A DNA stretch of 64,000 nt from an uncultured Opitutia bacterium (GCA_903839035.1 CAIMAQ010000062.1:37960-101959), one strand, 5' to 3'. Positions 1 to 11,088 are shown, counted from the first letter of the stretch. Numbers and translations are program-made. The notes: generated by a model from the sequence alone, not told the origin.

Positions 1-1
1 G

Positions 2-499
2 GCGCTGAAGGCCGAGATCGGCGGCGGGATTTACCTGCGCGTCTCCGTTTACCAGGATCCGGAGGCCACCACGCGGGTGCAGGTGACATTCATCCCGCGG
101 TCCAGCGGGGCGGTGAACATCTGCTTCGTCGTCACGTCGCTGACCGCCGGCGGCAGCCGCTTCGTGACCGATAATCTCTACGTGCCCTTCGCCGGCTTTT
201 ATCCCGAGCACTGGTTTGTGGAGCGCATCCCGCTGGCCCGCTCGCTGCCGCGCCTGCTGGCCCGCCACCGGGCCCGGCTGGCCCGCGCTGGCGAAACAGC
301 GGTGCCGTTCACCGTGGAGCCCCACAACGACCTCAATTCCACCCAGAGCGAGCTCGACCGGATCAACACAGAGCTCGGTTTCCTACATTCGCAGGCGGAC
401 CGCGAGGACCTGGGCAAGATCACCCATGAGGGCTGCTACCGCGTCTGGAAGGAAATCTGGACGTTGAACTACCTCGGGCGGGCGGCGCGGTACGAGTGA
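2..499 (+). CDS. Hypothetical protein, C-terminal fragment
   Basis: The reading frame is open from the left edge of the window to a TGA at 497-499, so the start lies outside. About 165 residues are visible. The visible part begins with a beta-rich stretch (LRVSVYQDPEA, VQVTFIPRS) and ends in a charged helical region (PHNDLNSTQSELDRINTELG). I do not recognise a family and see no membrane segment or catalytic motif in this part. The next gene starts about 95 bases downstream on the same strand. That the frame is coding is supported by its length and by the codon usage resembling its neighbours; function is unknown. Confidence 0.6.
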   Translation, partial: ALKAEIGGGIYLRVSVYQDPEATTRVQVTFIPRSSGAVNICFVVTSLTAGGSRFVTDNLYVPFAGFYPEHWFVERIPLARSLPRLLARHRARLARAGETAVPFTVEPHNDLNSTQSELDRINTELGFLHSQADREDLGKITHEGCYRVWKEIWTLNYLGRAARYE

Positions 500-595
500 G
501 GTAGAGGTGGGTTGCGCGCGAGCCCGCAACCCACATGCGAGGGAAAGCCTCGTCTTTTATTCCGGCTGGGGCACGCTCGCGCCAAAAATTACCCC

Positions 596-2584
596 ATGGC
601 CTTACCCCAACTGACCGACGAACAGATCCGGACCTGGTCCCGCAGCCAAAAGGACCAGTGGTGGCTCAAGAATGTCTATCGGGGTGACATGGCGCAGCTC
701 ACGCTCCGCTCCGCCTTCACCGGGTTCCTGCTCGGCGGCATCCTGGCCGCGACCAACCTCTACATCGGCGGCAAGACCGGCATCACCACCGGCGTGGGCC
801 TGACCTCGGTGATTCTCGCCTTTGCGCTCTACCGGGCCTTCGCCAAGGCCGGCTTCGCCAAGGATTTTACTATTTTGGAGAACAACTGCACGCAGTCCAT
901 CGCCACCGCGGCCGGCTATATGACCTCGCCGCTCATCTCCGCGCTGGCCGCGTACATGATCGTCACCGGCAAGATCATCCCTTGGTGGCACATGCTGGCC
1001 TGGATGCTCGTCGTGGCGGTGCTCGGCGTGTTCCTCGCGTTCCCGATGAAGCGCCGCTTCATCAACGAGGACCAGCTGCCGTTTCCCGAGGGCCGCGCCG
1101 CCGGCGTCGTGCTTGACGCGCTCTATCACGGCGCGGCCGAGCAGGGCGTGTACAAGGCCCGGCTGCTCGGATGGACCGCGGCACTCGCGGCGTTCATCAA
1201 CTTCATTTCGGGCGACGGCTGGATGCGGCTGTTCCAGTTTTCCATTTTACGGATGAATTCCTGGCTGGGCCTGAAGGAGCCGTGGATCTGGCCGGAGCGC
1301 ATCGACACTTTCTATTACGACCTCGCGACCAAGTTTCACCTCTGGACCCCTTCCATCCTTGGCACCGACGTCCGCCAGCTTGGGCTCCGGTTGACGCTAG
1401 ACTTCTCGATGTTCGGCGTCGGCGGCCTGATGGGTATTAGCGTGGCGACGAGCTGCCTGCTCGGGACCTTTATCAACTACGTGATCCTGGCGCCGATCAT
1501 GATCCGGCATGGCGACATTGTGACGCGCGTGACCGCCGCCGGAGCCACCATCCCGATCTCCCGCGCGGAAATCGTCAACCAGTGGTCCCTCTGGTGGGCC
1601 GTCTCGATGATGGTTGTGGGCTCGCTCGTGAGCCTGCTGGGCAAGCCCGAGCTGTTCCGCACGTTTTTCCAGCGCCGGGCCAAGGCGACCCCCGCCGCGG
1701 ATGAAGTCGACGTGCTCAAACACATTGAGCTGCCACTGTGGATGTCCGCCGTCGCGGTGCCGATCCTCACCGTGCTGGGTGCGACGGTGTCGCACGAGTT
1801 CTTCGGCGTGCCGTGGTTTCTGGCGTTCATCTCGTTTCCGCTGATCTTCGTGCTCACCATCATTTGCACGAACTCGATGGCGCTGACCTCGTGGACCCCG
1901 ACTGGAGCACTTTCCAAGATCACGCAGTTCACGATGGCGGCCTTCGACCGGACCAACCCGGCGAGCAACCTCATCCCCGGCGGCATGACGGCGGAGGTTT
2001 CCGCCAACGCCGCGAACCTGCTCTCCGACATCAAGCCCGGCTACATGCTCGGCGCCAAACCGCGCCAGCAGGCCATTGGCCACGTCATCGGCATCTTCGC
2101 CGGCGCCCTCGCCGCCGTGCCACTGTTTTACCTGTTATTCCTGCCGCCGGCCGCGGACGGCACGCGCTCAGCCGCGACAATCGTGTCCGACCAGTTCGCG
2201 ATGCCCGCCGCTGTGCAATGGCGCGGCGTGGCCGAGCTCATCGCCCACGGCCTGAAGTCGCTCCCCTCTTCAGCGGTGGCCGCGATGATTGTCGCGGCGG
2301 TGTGCGCGGCGGCGATCGAGACGGCCAAGATCGTGACCAAGGGACGTTTCCCGCTGAGCGCGGTCTCCATCGGCCTCGGCGTGGTGCTGCCGCCCGAGTA
2401 CGTCTTCGCGATGTGGATCGGTGCCGCGATCTTCTGGTGGCAAGGGCGGAAGAATTCCACCCCGGGCACCAAGGGACACGATTTCTGGGTTGAGGGCTGT
2501 GAGCCGATTTGCGCGGGCCTGATTTCAGGTTGGGCGCTCACCGGCATCGCCAACTCGGTCATCAACGTCGTGCTCTACTCCTAG
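596..2584 (+). CDS. OPT-family oligopeptide (or metal-chelate) transporter
   Basis: About 662 residues with many hydrophobic segments, as expected for the OPT (oligopeptide transporter) superfamily of inner-membrane symporters. Visible hallmarks are an N-terminal LRSAFTGFLLGGILAATNLY segment, LPFPEGRAAG near residue 165, and the conserved NPASNLIPGGMTAEV block around residue 450. The frame is open further upstream to a TTG at 512, but I chose the ATG at 596 because MALPQLTDEQIRTWSR leads directly into the family core and the upstream residues look non-coding. The substrate cannot be read from sequence: bacterial OPT members carry peptides or metal-siderophore complexes. moeA follows 35 bases downstream on the same strand, but a functional link is not evident. 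Confidence 0.88.
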   Translation: MALPQLTDEQIRTWSRSQKDQWWLKNVYRGDMAQLTLRSAFTGFLLGGILAATNLYIGGKTGITTGVGLTSVILAFALYRAFAKAGFAKDFTILENNCTQSIATAAGYMTSPLISALAAYMIVTGKIIPWWHMLAWMLVVAVLGVFLAFPMKRRFINEDQLPFPEGRAAGVVLDALYHGAAEQGVYKARLLGWTAALAAFINFISGDGWMRLFQFSILRMNSWLGLKEPWIWPERIDTFYYDLATKFHLWTPSILGTDVRQLGLRLTLDFSMFGVGGLMGISVATSCLLGTFINYVILAPIMIRHGDIVTRVTAAGATIPISRAEIVNQWSLWWAVSMMVVGSLVSLLGKPELFRTFFQRRAKATPAADEVDVLKHIELPLWMSAVAVPILTVLGATVSHEFFGVPWFLAFISFPLIFVLTIICTNSMALTSWTPTGALSKITQFTMAAFDRTNPASNLIPGGMTAEVSANAANLLSDIKPGYMLGAKPRQQAIGHVIGIFAGALAAVPLFYLLFLPPAADGTRSAATIVSDQFAMPAAVQWRGVAELIAHGLKSLPSSAVAAMIVAAVCAAAIETAKIVTKGRFPLSAVSIGLGVVLPPEYVFAMWIGAAIFWWQGRKNSTPGTKGHDFWVEGCEPICAGLISGWALTGIANSVINVVLYS

Positions 2585-2619
2585 CCCGGCGGCATCCGGC
2601 CTGCTTCACGGTGCCCGCC

Positions 2620-3825
2620 ATGCTCACACCCGCCGAGGCCGAGGATCGCATCCGCGCGGCCCTCGCACCCTTTTCCACCGAGGACTGTCCACTGTCCGCG
2701 GCGCACGGCCGGGTGTTGCGCGCGGAACTCCGCGCCGATCGCGACCTGCCGCCGTTTGACCGGGTGACGATGGATGGCTTCGCCTTGCGCACCTCCGCGA
2801 TCGCCGCGGGAAAACGAATATTCCGCATCGAAGCCACGCAGGCTGCGGGCATGCGCCCGTTCAAACTGGGCCCGGGTGGTGACGCCTGTGTCGAGGTCAT
2901 GACCGGGGCGGTTTTACCGGAAGGTGCCGATTGCGTGGTACCCTACGAGGAGACGGAAAGCAGCGCCGGCAGGATGAACCTCATGCCGGCCGCGATGGGG
3001 TCACCTGGCCGTTCGGTACACCGCCGCGGTAGCGACCACCGGGCCGGTGAGGTCATTGTTCCGGCGGGCACCCGCATCTCCGGCCGGGAGATCGCTGTGG
3101 CGGCCGCGATCGGGGCCGCCACCCTGACGGTCTCGCGGATGCCCAACATCGCGGTTGTGGCCACGGGCGACGAGCTGGTGGAAGTGGGTGACGCGGTGGC
3201 GCCCCACCAGATCCGGCGGAGCAACGACCATGCGCTGCGGGCGGCGCTCAGCCTGGCGGGTTATCCGCGGGTGGAGAGGTTTCACCTGCATGACATGCGG
3301 CATGAGATCGAACACATGCTTTGGCACATCATCGCGGAGTTCGACGTGGTGCTCATCTCGGGCGGAGTTTCGAAGGGGAAGTTTGATTTTCTGCCGGCGG
3401 AACTGGATGCGCAGGGCGTGAACAAGGTTTTTCACGGCATCGCGCAGCGGCCCGGAAAACCGCTCTGGTTCGGGCTCAATCCGGAGAAGAAGCCCGTCTT
3501 TGCCCTGCCCGGTAACCCGGTATCCGCCTACACCTGCCTGCACCGCTACGTCCTGCCCGCGCTAGCCCACGCGAGTGGCCTGACGCCCGCCGCCCCACGG
3601 TTGGCTGCCCTGGCGTCACCGGTGACATTCAAGCCCCCGCTCGCGTATTTGCTACCTGTCCGGATCTCCAGCGGGGAGCACGGGGAACTGCTCGCCACCC
3701 CGGATCCGAGCAACACCTCGGGGGATTTCGCCGGATTGGTGGGCACTGATGGATTTGTTGAGCTACCGGCGGCGCAAACGGAATTTCCCGCCGGGCATGT
3801 CGCGCCTTTTTGGGCCTGGGTTTAG
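2620..3825 (+). CDS. moeA: Molybdopterin molybdenumtransferase MoeA
   Basis: About 401 residues, normal for MoeA, which inserts molybdate into adenylylated molybdopterin in the last step of Mo cofactor synthesis in the cytosol. Motifs in order: DLPPFDRVTMDGFAL near residue 45, the MoaB/MogA-like core with ATGDELVEVG around 180 and ISGGVSKGKFDFLP around 248 (molybdopterin-binding loop), KPGKPLWFG-type turn (RPGKPLWFGL), LPGNPVSAYT, and a C-terminal beta domain. The frame extends upstream into the OPT gene, but the ATG at 2620 gives the family N-terminus (MLTPAEAEDRI). No other Mo-cofactor gene is in this window. Confidence 0.93.
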   Translation: MLTPAEAEDRIRAALAPFSTEDCPLSAAHGRVLRAELRADRDLPPFDRVTMDGFALRTSAIAAGKRIFRIEATQAAGMRPFKLGPGGDACVEVMTGAVLPEGADCVVPYEETESSAGRMNLMPAAMGSPGRSVHRRGSDHRAGEVIVPAGTRISGREIAVAAAIGAATLTVSRMPNIAVVATGDELVEVGDAVAPHQIRRSNDHALRAALSLAGYPRVERFHLHDMRHEIEHMLWHIIAEFDVVLISGGVSKGKFDFLPAELDAQGVNKVFHGIAQRPGKPLWFGLNPEKKPVFALPGNPVSAYTCLHRYVLPALAHASGLTPAAPRLAALASPVTFKPPLAYLLPVRISSGEHGELLATPDPSNTSGDFAGLVGTDGFVELPAAQTEFPAGHVAPFWAWV

Positions 3826-3919
3826 CCGGGAAGGTTGCCGGCGTTTGGCAAAAATCAGCTAAACTACCCAGGGGCCGGTTTCGGCTCGTCTCGCCGCCGC
3901 CGGGCCTTATTTTTTCGCC

Positions 3920-4243
3920 ATGCTGTTTCTCGCCGTCACGACGGGTCTGGATAAAATCAAGGCTGTTCCCCCTGCATTCTGGTGGAAACTGGGTGCCGCG
4001 GTCCTGTGCATCGTGGTCATCGCCATCATCCTCCAGAAGGTGGCCGCCATGAACAAAGTCGTGCTGGCGATCGTCTGCCTGGTCATCTTCACCGTGGTGG
4101 GAGTTAATTGGGTCTACGAGCGCAACGAGCCGGCGTTCATGACGCCGATCGTTGAAAAACTCGCGCCTTTCCTGCCCAGCAAGGGCAGCTACGGGGCCAA
4201 GCAGCAGCAGACACCCGATCAGCTGCAGAACAAGAAGAAGTAG
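3920..4243 (+). CDS. Small membrane protein, unknown
   Basis: A 107-residue protein with a probable transmembrane helix at residues 24-40 (KLGAAVLCIVVIAIILQ) and a second at about 45-62 (KVVLAIVCLVIFTVVGVNW), followed by a polar tail ending in a lysine-rich KNKKK-like end. The start is the ATG at 3920. The gene sits between moeA and gnd on the same strand. No family was recognised. The two clean hydrophobic helices and the codon bias make it likely to be real. Confidence 0.6.
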   Translation: MLFLAVTTGLDKIKAVPPAFWWKLGAAVLCIVVIAIILQKVAAMNKVVLAIVCLVIFTVVGVNWVYERNEPAFMTPIVEKLAPFLPSKGSYGAKQQQTPDQLQNKKK

Positions 4244-4350
4244 TCCGCGGGCGGTCGCTAGGACGGGATGTCTGCGTCACCGGATTATGACAGGGCGGAT
4301 AAAAACAGGGTGGTTTTTGCGCAGGTGAAGCCATAGAAAACCACTCTCCT

Positions 4351-5853
<1,503 letters not shown>

Positions 5854-5921
5854 TCGACCCAGATGTAGCCGCGCATGGGTGCAAGACGCGGCGAGGGCGC
5901 TGCATCCCCGGCAACGATCCC

Positions 5922-6524
5922 TCAGATCTGAGCCGCCCGTTCACGCGCCTTTTTCAAGATAGCCAGCAGCGTGGCGAAATCCTCGTCGCGCGTGCGGCTG
6001 TCGATCGTGAAGTCAAACTTGTGCGCCTCCCGCAGCTCGCGCTCGGCCGTTTTCATCCGGCCGACGATCTCCGCCTCGTCATCCTGCGCGCGGGCCCGCA
6101 TGCGGGCGACGAGCCGGTCGTGATCCACGAGGATAAACACCGTGGTCATCCGCTGGCCGATCATGGAATAGGCCGCGGCGGCCTGGCGGAAGCTTTCCAC
6201 TCCCTGCACGTCCACGCTGATGACGAGACTCTGACCAGCCGCCAGCGGCTCCAGGACGCTCTGGGCCAGCGTGCCGTAGCGGCGCTTTCCATGGACCCAG
6301 GCCCACTCGAGGAAGGCATTTTCCGCGAGCTTGGCGTCAAACTGCTCCGGCGTGAGAAAATGATAATGCACGCCATCCACTTCACCCAGCCGCGGGGCTC
6401 GCGTGGTGGTGGTGACGACACGGGCAAACCCGGGGACTTCCTTCACCAGACGGTCGCAGAGCGTACTTTTACCAGATCCGGCGGGACCGGCGACAACCAG
6501 CAGGACGGGAGTTTCGTTTGTCAC
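5922..6524 (-). CDS. gmk: Guanylate kinase
   Basis: A 200-residue protein, the normal length for Gmk, which phosphorylates GMP to GDP with ATP. It shows the P-loop AGPAGSGKST near residue 11, TTTTRAPRLGEVDGVHYHFL (GMP-binding TTR and GE...Y) near 35-55, and a lid/helical end rich in R, E and K. The start is a GTG at 6524: the frame is open up to 6683, but that part overlaps the upstream gene out of frame and is not family-like. The gene lies 10 bases behind the stop of the membrane-protein gene, so the two are probably cotranscribed. Confidence 0.94.
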   Translation of the reverse strand: MTNETPVLLVVAGPAGSGKSTLCDRLVKEVPGFARVVTTTTRAPRLGEVDGVHYHFLTPEQFDAKLAENAFLEWAWVHGKRRYGTLAQSVLEPLAAGQSLVISVDVQGVESFRQAAAAYSMIGQRMTTVFILVDHDRLVARMRARAQDDEAEIVGRMKTAERELREAHKFDFTIDSRTRDEDFATLLAILKKARERAAQI

Positions 6525-6534
6525 GGCGGCAGGA

Positions 6535-7074
6535 TCAGTAGGTGAGCGCCACGCCGGCCAGTAACAGCCCGTAAACCAGCAACACCCCGCCGAGTCCGCG
6601 GGCCCGGCCCGGCCGGAGGAAGAGCCAGGTGAAAAAATCGCGCAGCCGGTAGGGTTGCACGCCGAGCCAGATGGCGGCCGCAATCAGGAGATAAACCAGC
6701 GTGACCATCAGCAGGCGCTGCGGCTTGCCGTATTCCATGTAGGCCGCGCTGAGCAGCGGCGAGGCCGACAACAGCACCAAAACACCCAGACCGCGCACCG
6801 CCAGAAAGTCGGGCACGCACTTGAACGCCAGCCCGGCTACCGCCGCAAACCCGATGGTTAGCAGCACGTGGTAATCGCCAAAATCCGCCGTCGACAGGTG
6901 CCAGACCAGCCAAAGAAACCACCCCGCGCCACCGCCAAAGAACCAGAAAGCCGCCGCGGGGGAACGCGGGAAGCCCTGCAGCACCTTCACCACCGCCGGG
7001 TGGTTTGCGAGCAGCGCCACCCCGAGCACGGCCAGAACAAGGCCGGGAAGAAGGGTGGCGAGAAAAAGGGACAT
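6535..7074 (-). CDS. Integral membrane protein, unknown
   Basis: A 179-residue protein with about five hydrophobic segments (for example LATLLPGLVLAVLGVALLA at the N-terminus, WFFGGGAGWFLWLVWHL, LLTIGFAAVAGLAFKCV, LLMVTLVYLLIAAAIWLG, GVLLVYGLLLAGVALTY at the C-terminus). No family name is recognised. It starts at the ATG at 7074, directly after one arm of a 7-nt word repeat, and ends 10 bases before the GTG of gmk. The context (miaB upstream, gmk downstream, all minus strand) suggests one transcript. Confidence 0.7.
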   Translation of the reverse strand: MSLFLATLLPGLVLAVLGVALLANHPAVVKVLQGFPRSPAAAFWFFGGGAGWFLWLVWHLSTADFGDYHVLLTIGFAAVAGLAFKCVPDFLAVRGLGVLVLLSASPLLSAAYMEYGKPQRLLMVTLVYLLIAAAIWLGVQPYRLRDFFTWLFLRPGRARGLGGVLLVYGLLLAGVALTY

Positions 7075-7076
7075 GG

Positions 7077-7160
7077 GATGAGTGACGAGTGGCTAGTGAT
7101 GGGTGACGAGTAAAATCTGACAGGTCAGGGCTTCAAGGTCTCCCTCTTGTCACTTGTTAT
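7077..7160. repeat. 7-nt word repeat, inverted pair between miaB and the membrane gene
   Basis: From 7081 the plus strand reads in 7-base steps AGTGACG, AGTGGCT, then AGTGATG, GGTGACG, AGTAAAA. Opposite-sense copies (CTTGTCAC, CTTGTTAT) lie at 7146-7160. One arm begins three bases upstream of the ATG of the membrane gene. The other contains the TGA stop codon of miaB. The same word class (GTGACGAG/ACTCGTCAC) occurs again at 30212-30298. In RNA the arms could pair only imperfectly. Function unknown. Confidence 0.75.
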
Positions 7161-8517
7161 TTGGCACTTCCGAAAGCACCAGCTCGCCGTATAGCGTGCT
7201 CACACTTGCCCGGGTGATGTGCAGCGGCACCAGCGTCCCGATGAGGCGGGGATCGGCGTCGAAGATGCACACGCGGTTACCACGCGTGCGCCCGGTGAAC
7301 TTCCGGCCGGTCTTGTCCGGGCCTTCCACCAGCACTTCCTCGACGGTGCCCACCAACGTGGCGTTGCGGCGCTCGGAGTTCGCGCTGAGCACCGCCAGCA
7401 GGGCCTGGTTGCGGGCTTCCTTCATCTCCTCCGACACCTGACCTTCCATCGTCGCAGCGGGCGTGCCGGTGCGGATGGAGTATTTGAAGATGTAAGCCAT
7501 GTCGTAGTTGCAAACCTCGAACAGTGCGCGCGTCTCCGCGAAATCCTCGTCGGTCTCGCCCGGAAAACCCACGATCACGTCCGTCGAAAAATACATGTCG
7601 GAGCGCACCACCCGCAGGGCATCCACGATCTCCTGGTAGCGTTCGCGGGTGTACGGCCGGTTCATCGCCTTGAGGATGCGGTTGCTGCCCGACTGCATTG
7701 GCAGGTGGACATAGCCGCAGAGCTTGGGCAGCCGGCCGTAGGCCTCGACGAGGTCCTGCTTGAAACCGCGCGGATGTGGTGAGGTAAAGCGGATACGTTC
7801 GATCCCTGCGATGGCGTGCACGCGGTCGAGCAGCTGCACGAAGGGCGTCACGCCGCCGGTATGCGCGTAATCCCGCCGGCCGTAGCTGGTGACGATCTGG
7901 CCAAGCAGGGTGATTTCCTTCACGCCCTTTTCCGCGAGCGTGCGGCATTCGGCGACAATCTCGTCCATCGGCCGCGAGCGTTCGTCGCCGCGGGTCTTGG
8001 GCACGATGCAGAACGCACAGTCCATGTTGCAGCCCTGCTGGATGGAAACGAAGGCGTTCACCTGCTTCTCGGTGAGTTCGTGATCGCGGATCGTGTTCTG
8101 CGAACCGGGCTCCTCGCCGATGTCCACGATCGTCTCGCCGAGCGGCACGCCGGCGTCGCGCGCGGCCCGGAGGTTGTCGAGGTAGTCCGGGACCTGGTGA
8201 AATTTCTGGGTGCCGACAATCAGGTCCACGTCCGGCAGTTGGTCGAGCAGCGCCATGCCGCGGTTTTGCGCCATGCAGCCGAGGATCCCGAGGACGAAGT
8301 CCGGGTTCTTCTTTTTGCGCTGCTGCACATTCCCGGCCTTGCCGATGGCCTTCTGTTCCGCGGCGTCGCGCACGGAACAGGTGTTCAGCAGCATGATGTC
8401 ACAGTCGTCCTCCGCCCCGACAATGCGATAACCCCGGGCGCGCAGCATGGCCGCGACAGCCTCGCTGTCGCGTTCGTTCATCTGACACCCGTAGGTTTTG
8501 ATATAGACCCGGTTCAC
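7150..8517 (-). CDS. miaB: tRNA-2-methylthio-N6-dimethylallyladenosine synthase MiaB
   Basis: A radical-SAM methylthiotransferase that adds the methylthio group at A37 of tRNAs reading UNN codons. The N-terminal MTTase domain has its three iron-sulfur cysteines in YGCQMN, NTCSVRD and GCMAQ. The radical-SAM triad is in CNMDCAFCIVPKTRG. A C-terminal TRAM domain (VLVEGPDKTGRKFTGRTRG) follows. I chose the GTG at 8517, which gives MNRVYIKTYGCQMN as in the family. A TTG at 8559, preceded by GGGGAG about eight bases upstream, is a real alternative that would add 14 residues, and the frame is open to 8595. The stop codon lies inside a word repeat. Confidence 0.95.
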   Translation of the reverse strand: MNRVYIKTYGCQMNERDSEAVAAMLRARGYRIVGAEDDCDIMLLNTCSVRDAAEQKAIGKAGNVQQRKKKNPDFVLGILGCMAQNRGMALLDQLPDVDLIVGTQKFHQVPDYLDNLRAARDAGVPLGETIVDIGEEPGSQNTIRDHELTEKQVNAFVSIQQGCNMDCAFCIVPKTRGDERSRPMDEIVAECRTLAEKGVKEITLLGQIVTSYGRRDYAHTGGVTPFVQLLDRVHAIAGIERIRFTSPHPRGFKQDLVEAYGRLPKLCGYVHLPMQSGSNRILKAMNRPYTRERYQEIVDALRVVRSDMYFSTDVIVGFPGETDEDFAETRALFEVCNYDMAYIFKYSIRTGTPAATMEGQVSEEMKEARNQALLAVLSANSERRNATLVGTVEEVLVEGPDKTGRKFTGRTRGNRVCIFDADPRLIGTLVPLHITRASVSTLYGELVLSEVPNNK

Positions 8518-8624
8518 GGAGGGGGTGGTCTTGATGAAAGACGCCTCGGGGAGGGTCAAACGGTAAACTCCCCGGGCTCGCCTGCCGCGATGCAACCTGC
8601 TGGGCTGGCGGCGGTCTTGAGGAT

Positions 8625-9575
8625 ATGAACACCCTATTTATTTTCGTTTTCCTAACCGTCGCCACCGGGTTGGTCGCGACGGAACCGGCGCCGGATAAAA
8701 TCCCTGCGCCCGCCGCGGAATCGGACGAGCTCTACGACCTGGGCAAGTCGATGTTTGACCAGTACGCCACGCCGGAGATCAAGGCGCAGTATGAGTTCCC
8801 CACGCGCGAGCGGTGGAACACGTTCGCCACCCGCCTCCAGCAGGCGCTGGACAGCAACAAGCTGGAGAATCTGGCGGCCTTTGAAGACGAAGCGAAGTCG
8901 GGCCTCACGGCGTTGCGCCTGCTCCCGGGTTACGGGGACTACGCCGACTGGCTGTCCCAGCGCATTGATTACATCGAGGCGGCCAAACAGGCGATCCACC
9001 GCCCCGCTCCGCGGCCGCCGGGTCCGCGGACTCCACGCGGGCCACGGCCGCTGTACATTCCCTATTACGACCTCTGGCTGGAGCGCATTCGCAACCGGCC
9101 CCAGCCGGCGCGGGCGGAGGAATTGATGCCGATCATGCGCGCGGCGTTTAAAGCGGAAGGCGTTCCGCCCGAACTGGCCTGGCTCGCCGAGGTGGAATCA
9201 ACCCTGGATCCCGCCGCCCGCAGCCCCTCCGGGGCCAAGGGGCTGTTTCAATTCATGCCCGAGACAGCGAAGGCGATGGGATTAAGCACGTTTCTGCCCG
9301 ACGAGCGCGCGAATGCGGAAAAATCCGCCCGCGCCGCGGCGCGCTACCTTGGCCAGCTGCACGGAAAATTCGGCGACTGGCCCCTCGCCTTCGCCGCCTA
9401 CAATGCCGGCGAGGGCCGCGTGCGACGCCTGCTGGCCGCCCGTTCGGCGAAGACGTTTGCCGACATCTCCGCCGTGCTCTCGGCGGAAACCCGCATGTAC
9501 GTACCCAAGGTCTGCGCGACGATTGCGGTGCGCACCGGGGTAACGCCGGATAAAATCGCCGGTCCGCGGAGCTAA
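8625..9575 (+). CDS. Lytic transglycosylase, SLT domain, exported
   Basis: A 316-residue protein with an N-terminal signal peptide (NTLFIFVFLTVATGLVA), a helical region, a proline/arginine-rich linker near residue 127-145 (PAPRPPGPRTPRGPRP), and a C-terminal SLT/goose-lysozyme-like domain. The catalytic glutamate is in LAEVESTLDP near residue 188. It is followed by the family motifs SGAKGLFQFMPETAKAMGL and LAFAAYNAGEGRV. Such enzymes cleave peptidoglycan glycan strands in the periplasm to 1,6-anhydro products. It is divergent from miaB, with about 110 bases between the chosen starts. Substrate specificity (MltE-, Slt- or MltD-like) cannot be settled. Confidence 0.88.
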   Translation: MNTLFIFVFLTVATGLVATEPAPDKIPAPAAESDELYDLGKSMFDQYATPEIKAQYEFPTRERWNTFATRLQQALDSNKLENLAAFEDEAKSGLTALRLLPGYGDYADWLSQRIDYIEAAKQAIHRPAPRPPGPRTPRGPRPLYIPYYDLWLERIRNRPQPARAEELMPIMRAAFKAEGVPPELAWLAEVESTLDPAARSPSGAKGLFQFMPETAKAMGLSTFLPDERANAEKSARAAARYLGQLHGKFGDWPLAFAAYNAGEGRVRRLLAARSAKTFADISAVLSAETRMYVPKVCATIAVRTGVTPDKIAGPRS

Positions 9576-9702
9576 TTTCCACCCACGCCCCTTGGATTAG
9601 GCGGGCTTTAATTTGGCAAAAAAACCTATTTTTTACGGTTAATGGGGTGCGATTGTGTGATTTAGCGTCGCCAGCGGTCGGCCTCGCGGTTTGCTCGGGC
9701 GC

Positions 9703-11088
9703 ATGGGATTTTTCGACCGGTTCTCAGGCAAGAAACCAGCCGCGGAGTCTGCCGCCGTTACGCCTGCCGCCATGGCGGAGTCGGCGACAGCGGGCGGGAG
9801 TCCGGTTTTGACCCAATTGATCGAGGCCCGGCAGAAGCTGGAGGCGAAGGATTGGCCGGCCGCCCTCGCGCTTTACGAGGAAGTGCTGGTGCTTGCGGGT
9901 GAGCGCGCCGATGTGCTGGTGACGATTTCGGCCGACCTCGGGGTCAATGGCTACGTGAAGGAAATCATCGAGCTCGTGGCCCCGCGCTACGATGCCGCCC
10001 GCCACGGTCCCGCGACCGGGCTGAATGTCCTCCAGGCCTACCTCGCATTGCGCAACGCCGAGGCGGCGCAGCACGTGCTCGACATCCTGTTCGCCCTACA
10101 GCGGCCCGAGTTGGAGGAGAGGCTCCACGGTTTTTCCAACGCGATCGCCGAGCTTATCCAGCAGGATTGGCCGCCGCTCGATGGCGCCGGCGGACCCGCG
10201 GCCGTCGCCGAACCGGCAAAGGTCCACCTGGTGAGCATCAGCAAGCCGATCTGGTTCTACGGCCTCGAGCCGCTGGCCGCGCAGATCCTGCCGCCCAAGG
10301 CCGGCAAGCTGCGGCGCGTGGCGTTTACCCAACTCTCGCTGCCGGGGGTCACGGACATCGCGGAGCTGTCGCAAAAACCCGAGGACGACCTGGGCCGGCT
10401 GACGCGGGCGATTCCGCTGTGGCTGGCAGAGACGTTTTATTTTTCCCCGCACTATCTGCCCTTCGCGGCGGTGGGGGTGTTTGGCCAGAAGCATTACGCG
10501 CTGATGGCCCCGGAGTGGACGGTGGAGAACATCACCCAGCTCGTGAACACGACTGAGGGTGGGCTTGATTACGTTTTCACCGGCGCGCTGCGCCAGACTG
10601 GTGGTGAGTACGAGCTGCAGCTGCGCGTCTGGGAGGTCAAAAAGATGAAGGAGAGAAAGCTCTTCACGGTGCGCTGGAACGCCGGCACTGCCGACTCCGA
10701 GCTCACGCAACTGCACGAGCAGGTCCGGATTTTCATGGAGTGGTCGCCGGAAAAGACCGGCATCACCTACGCGCCCAACGGCCGGCCTAGCGTCTGGCTC
10801 AACACGCTCGGGGTGTCGCTCTCGCTCTTTTTCGCCGGCAAGGGACTCCTCCCCAAGGAGCAGCTCGTGCTGACCGATGCCATCGTTGACGGCGCCGCCG
10901 AGCAGGCGGCGCTTGGCGAGTCGGCCTCGCTGGCGTGGCTGGTCCTGAAGCATGCCGGCACCCAGCAGGGGCTGATCGGTGCCCTGGCTGAGGTTTACAT
11001 CCGCCCCACCCCGGTGGTGAAGGCAGCGCAGCAGTTGCTGGCCGTCACCGGGGTTTCGCCCGACCGGCGCAGTGAATACCGGGGCTAA
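9703..11088 (+). CDS. Hypothetical cytoplasmic protein with TPR-like N-terminus
   Basis: A 461-residue protein starting at the ATG at 9703 (MGFFDRFSGKKPAAES), twelve bases inside the longest possible frame. Residues about 30-150 are helical with TPR-like spacing (LEAKDWPAALALYEEVLVLA; ALRNAEAAQHVLDILFAL). The remainder has no motif I recognise. There is no signal peptide or membrane helix. The upstream 127 bases include an AT-rich patch (9608-9660), unusual for this GC-rich DNA and a plausible promoter area, but no clear -35/-10 pair is seen. The gene precedes the DAHP synthase gene on the same strand by about 75 bases. Confidence 0.7.
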   Translation: MGFFDRFSGKKPAAESAAVTPAAMAESATAGGSPVLTQLIEARQKLEAKDWPAALALYEEVLVLAGERADVLVTISADLGVNGYVKEIIELVAPRYDAARHGPATGLNVLQAYLALRNAEAAQHVLDILFALQRPELEERLHGFSNAIAELIQQDWPPLDGAGGPAAVAEPAKVHLVSISKPIWFYGLEPLAAQILPPKAGKLRRVAFTQLSLPGVTDIAELSQKPEDDLGRLTRAIPLWLAETFYFSPHYLPFAAVGVFGQKHYALMAPEWTVENITQLVNTTEGGLDYVFTGALRQTGGEYELQLRVWEVKKMKERKLFTVRWNAGTADSELTQLHEQVRIFMEWSPEKTGITYAPNGRPSVWLNTLGVSLSLFFAGKGLLPKEQLVLTDAIVDGAAEQAALGESASLAWLVLKHAGTQQGLIGALAEVYIRPTPVVKAAQQLLAVTGVSPDRRSEYRG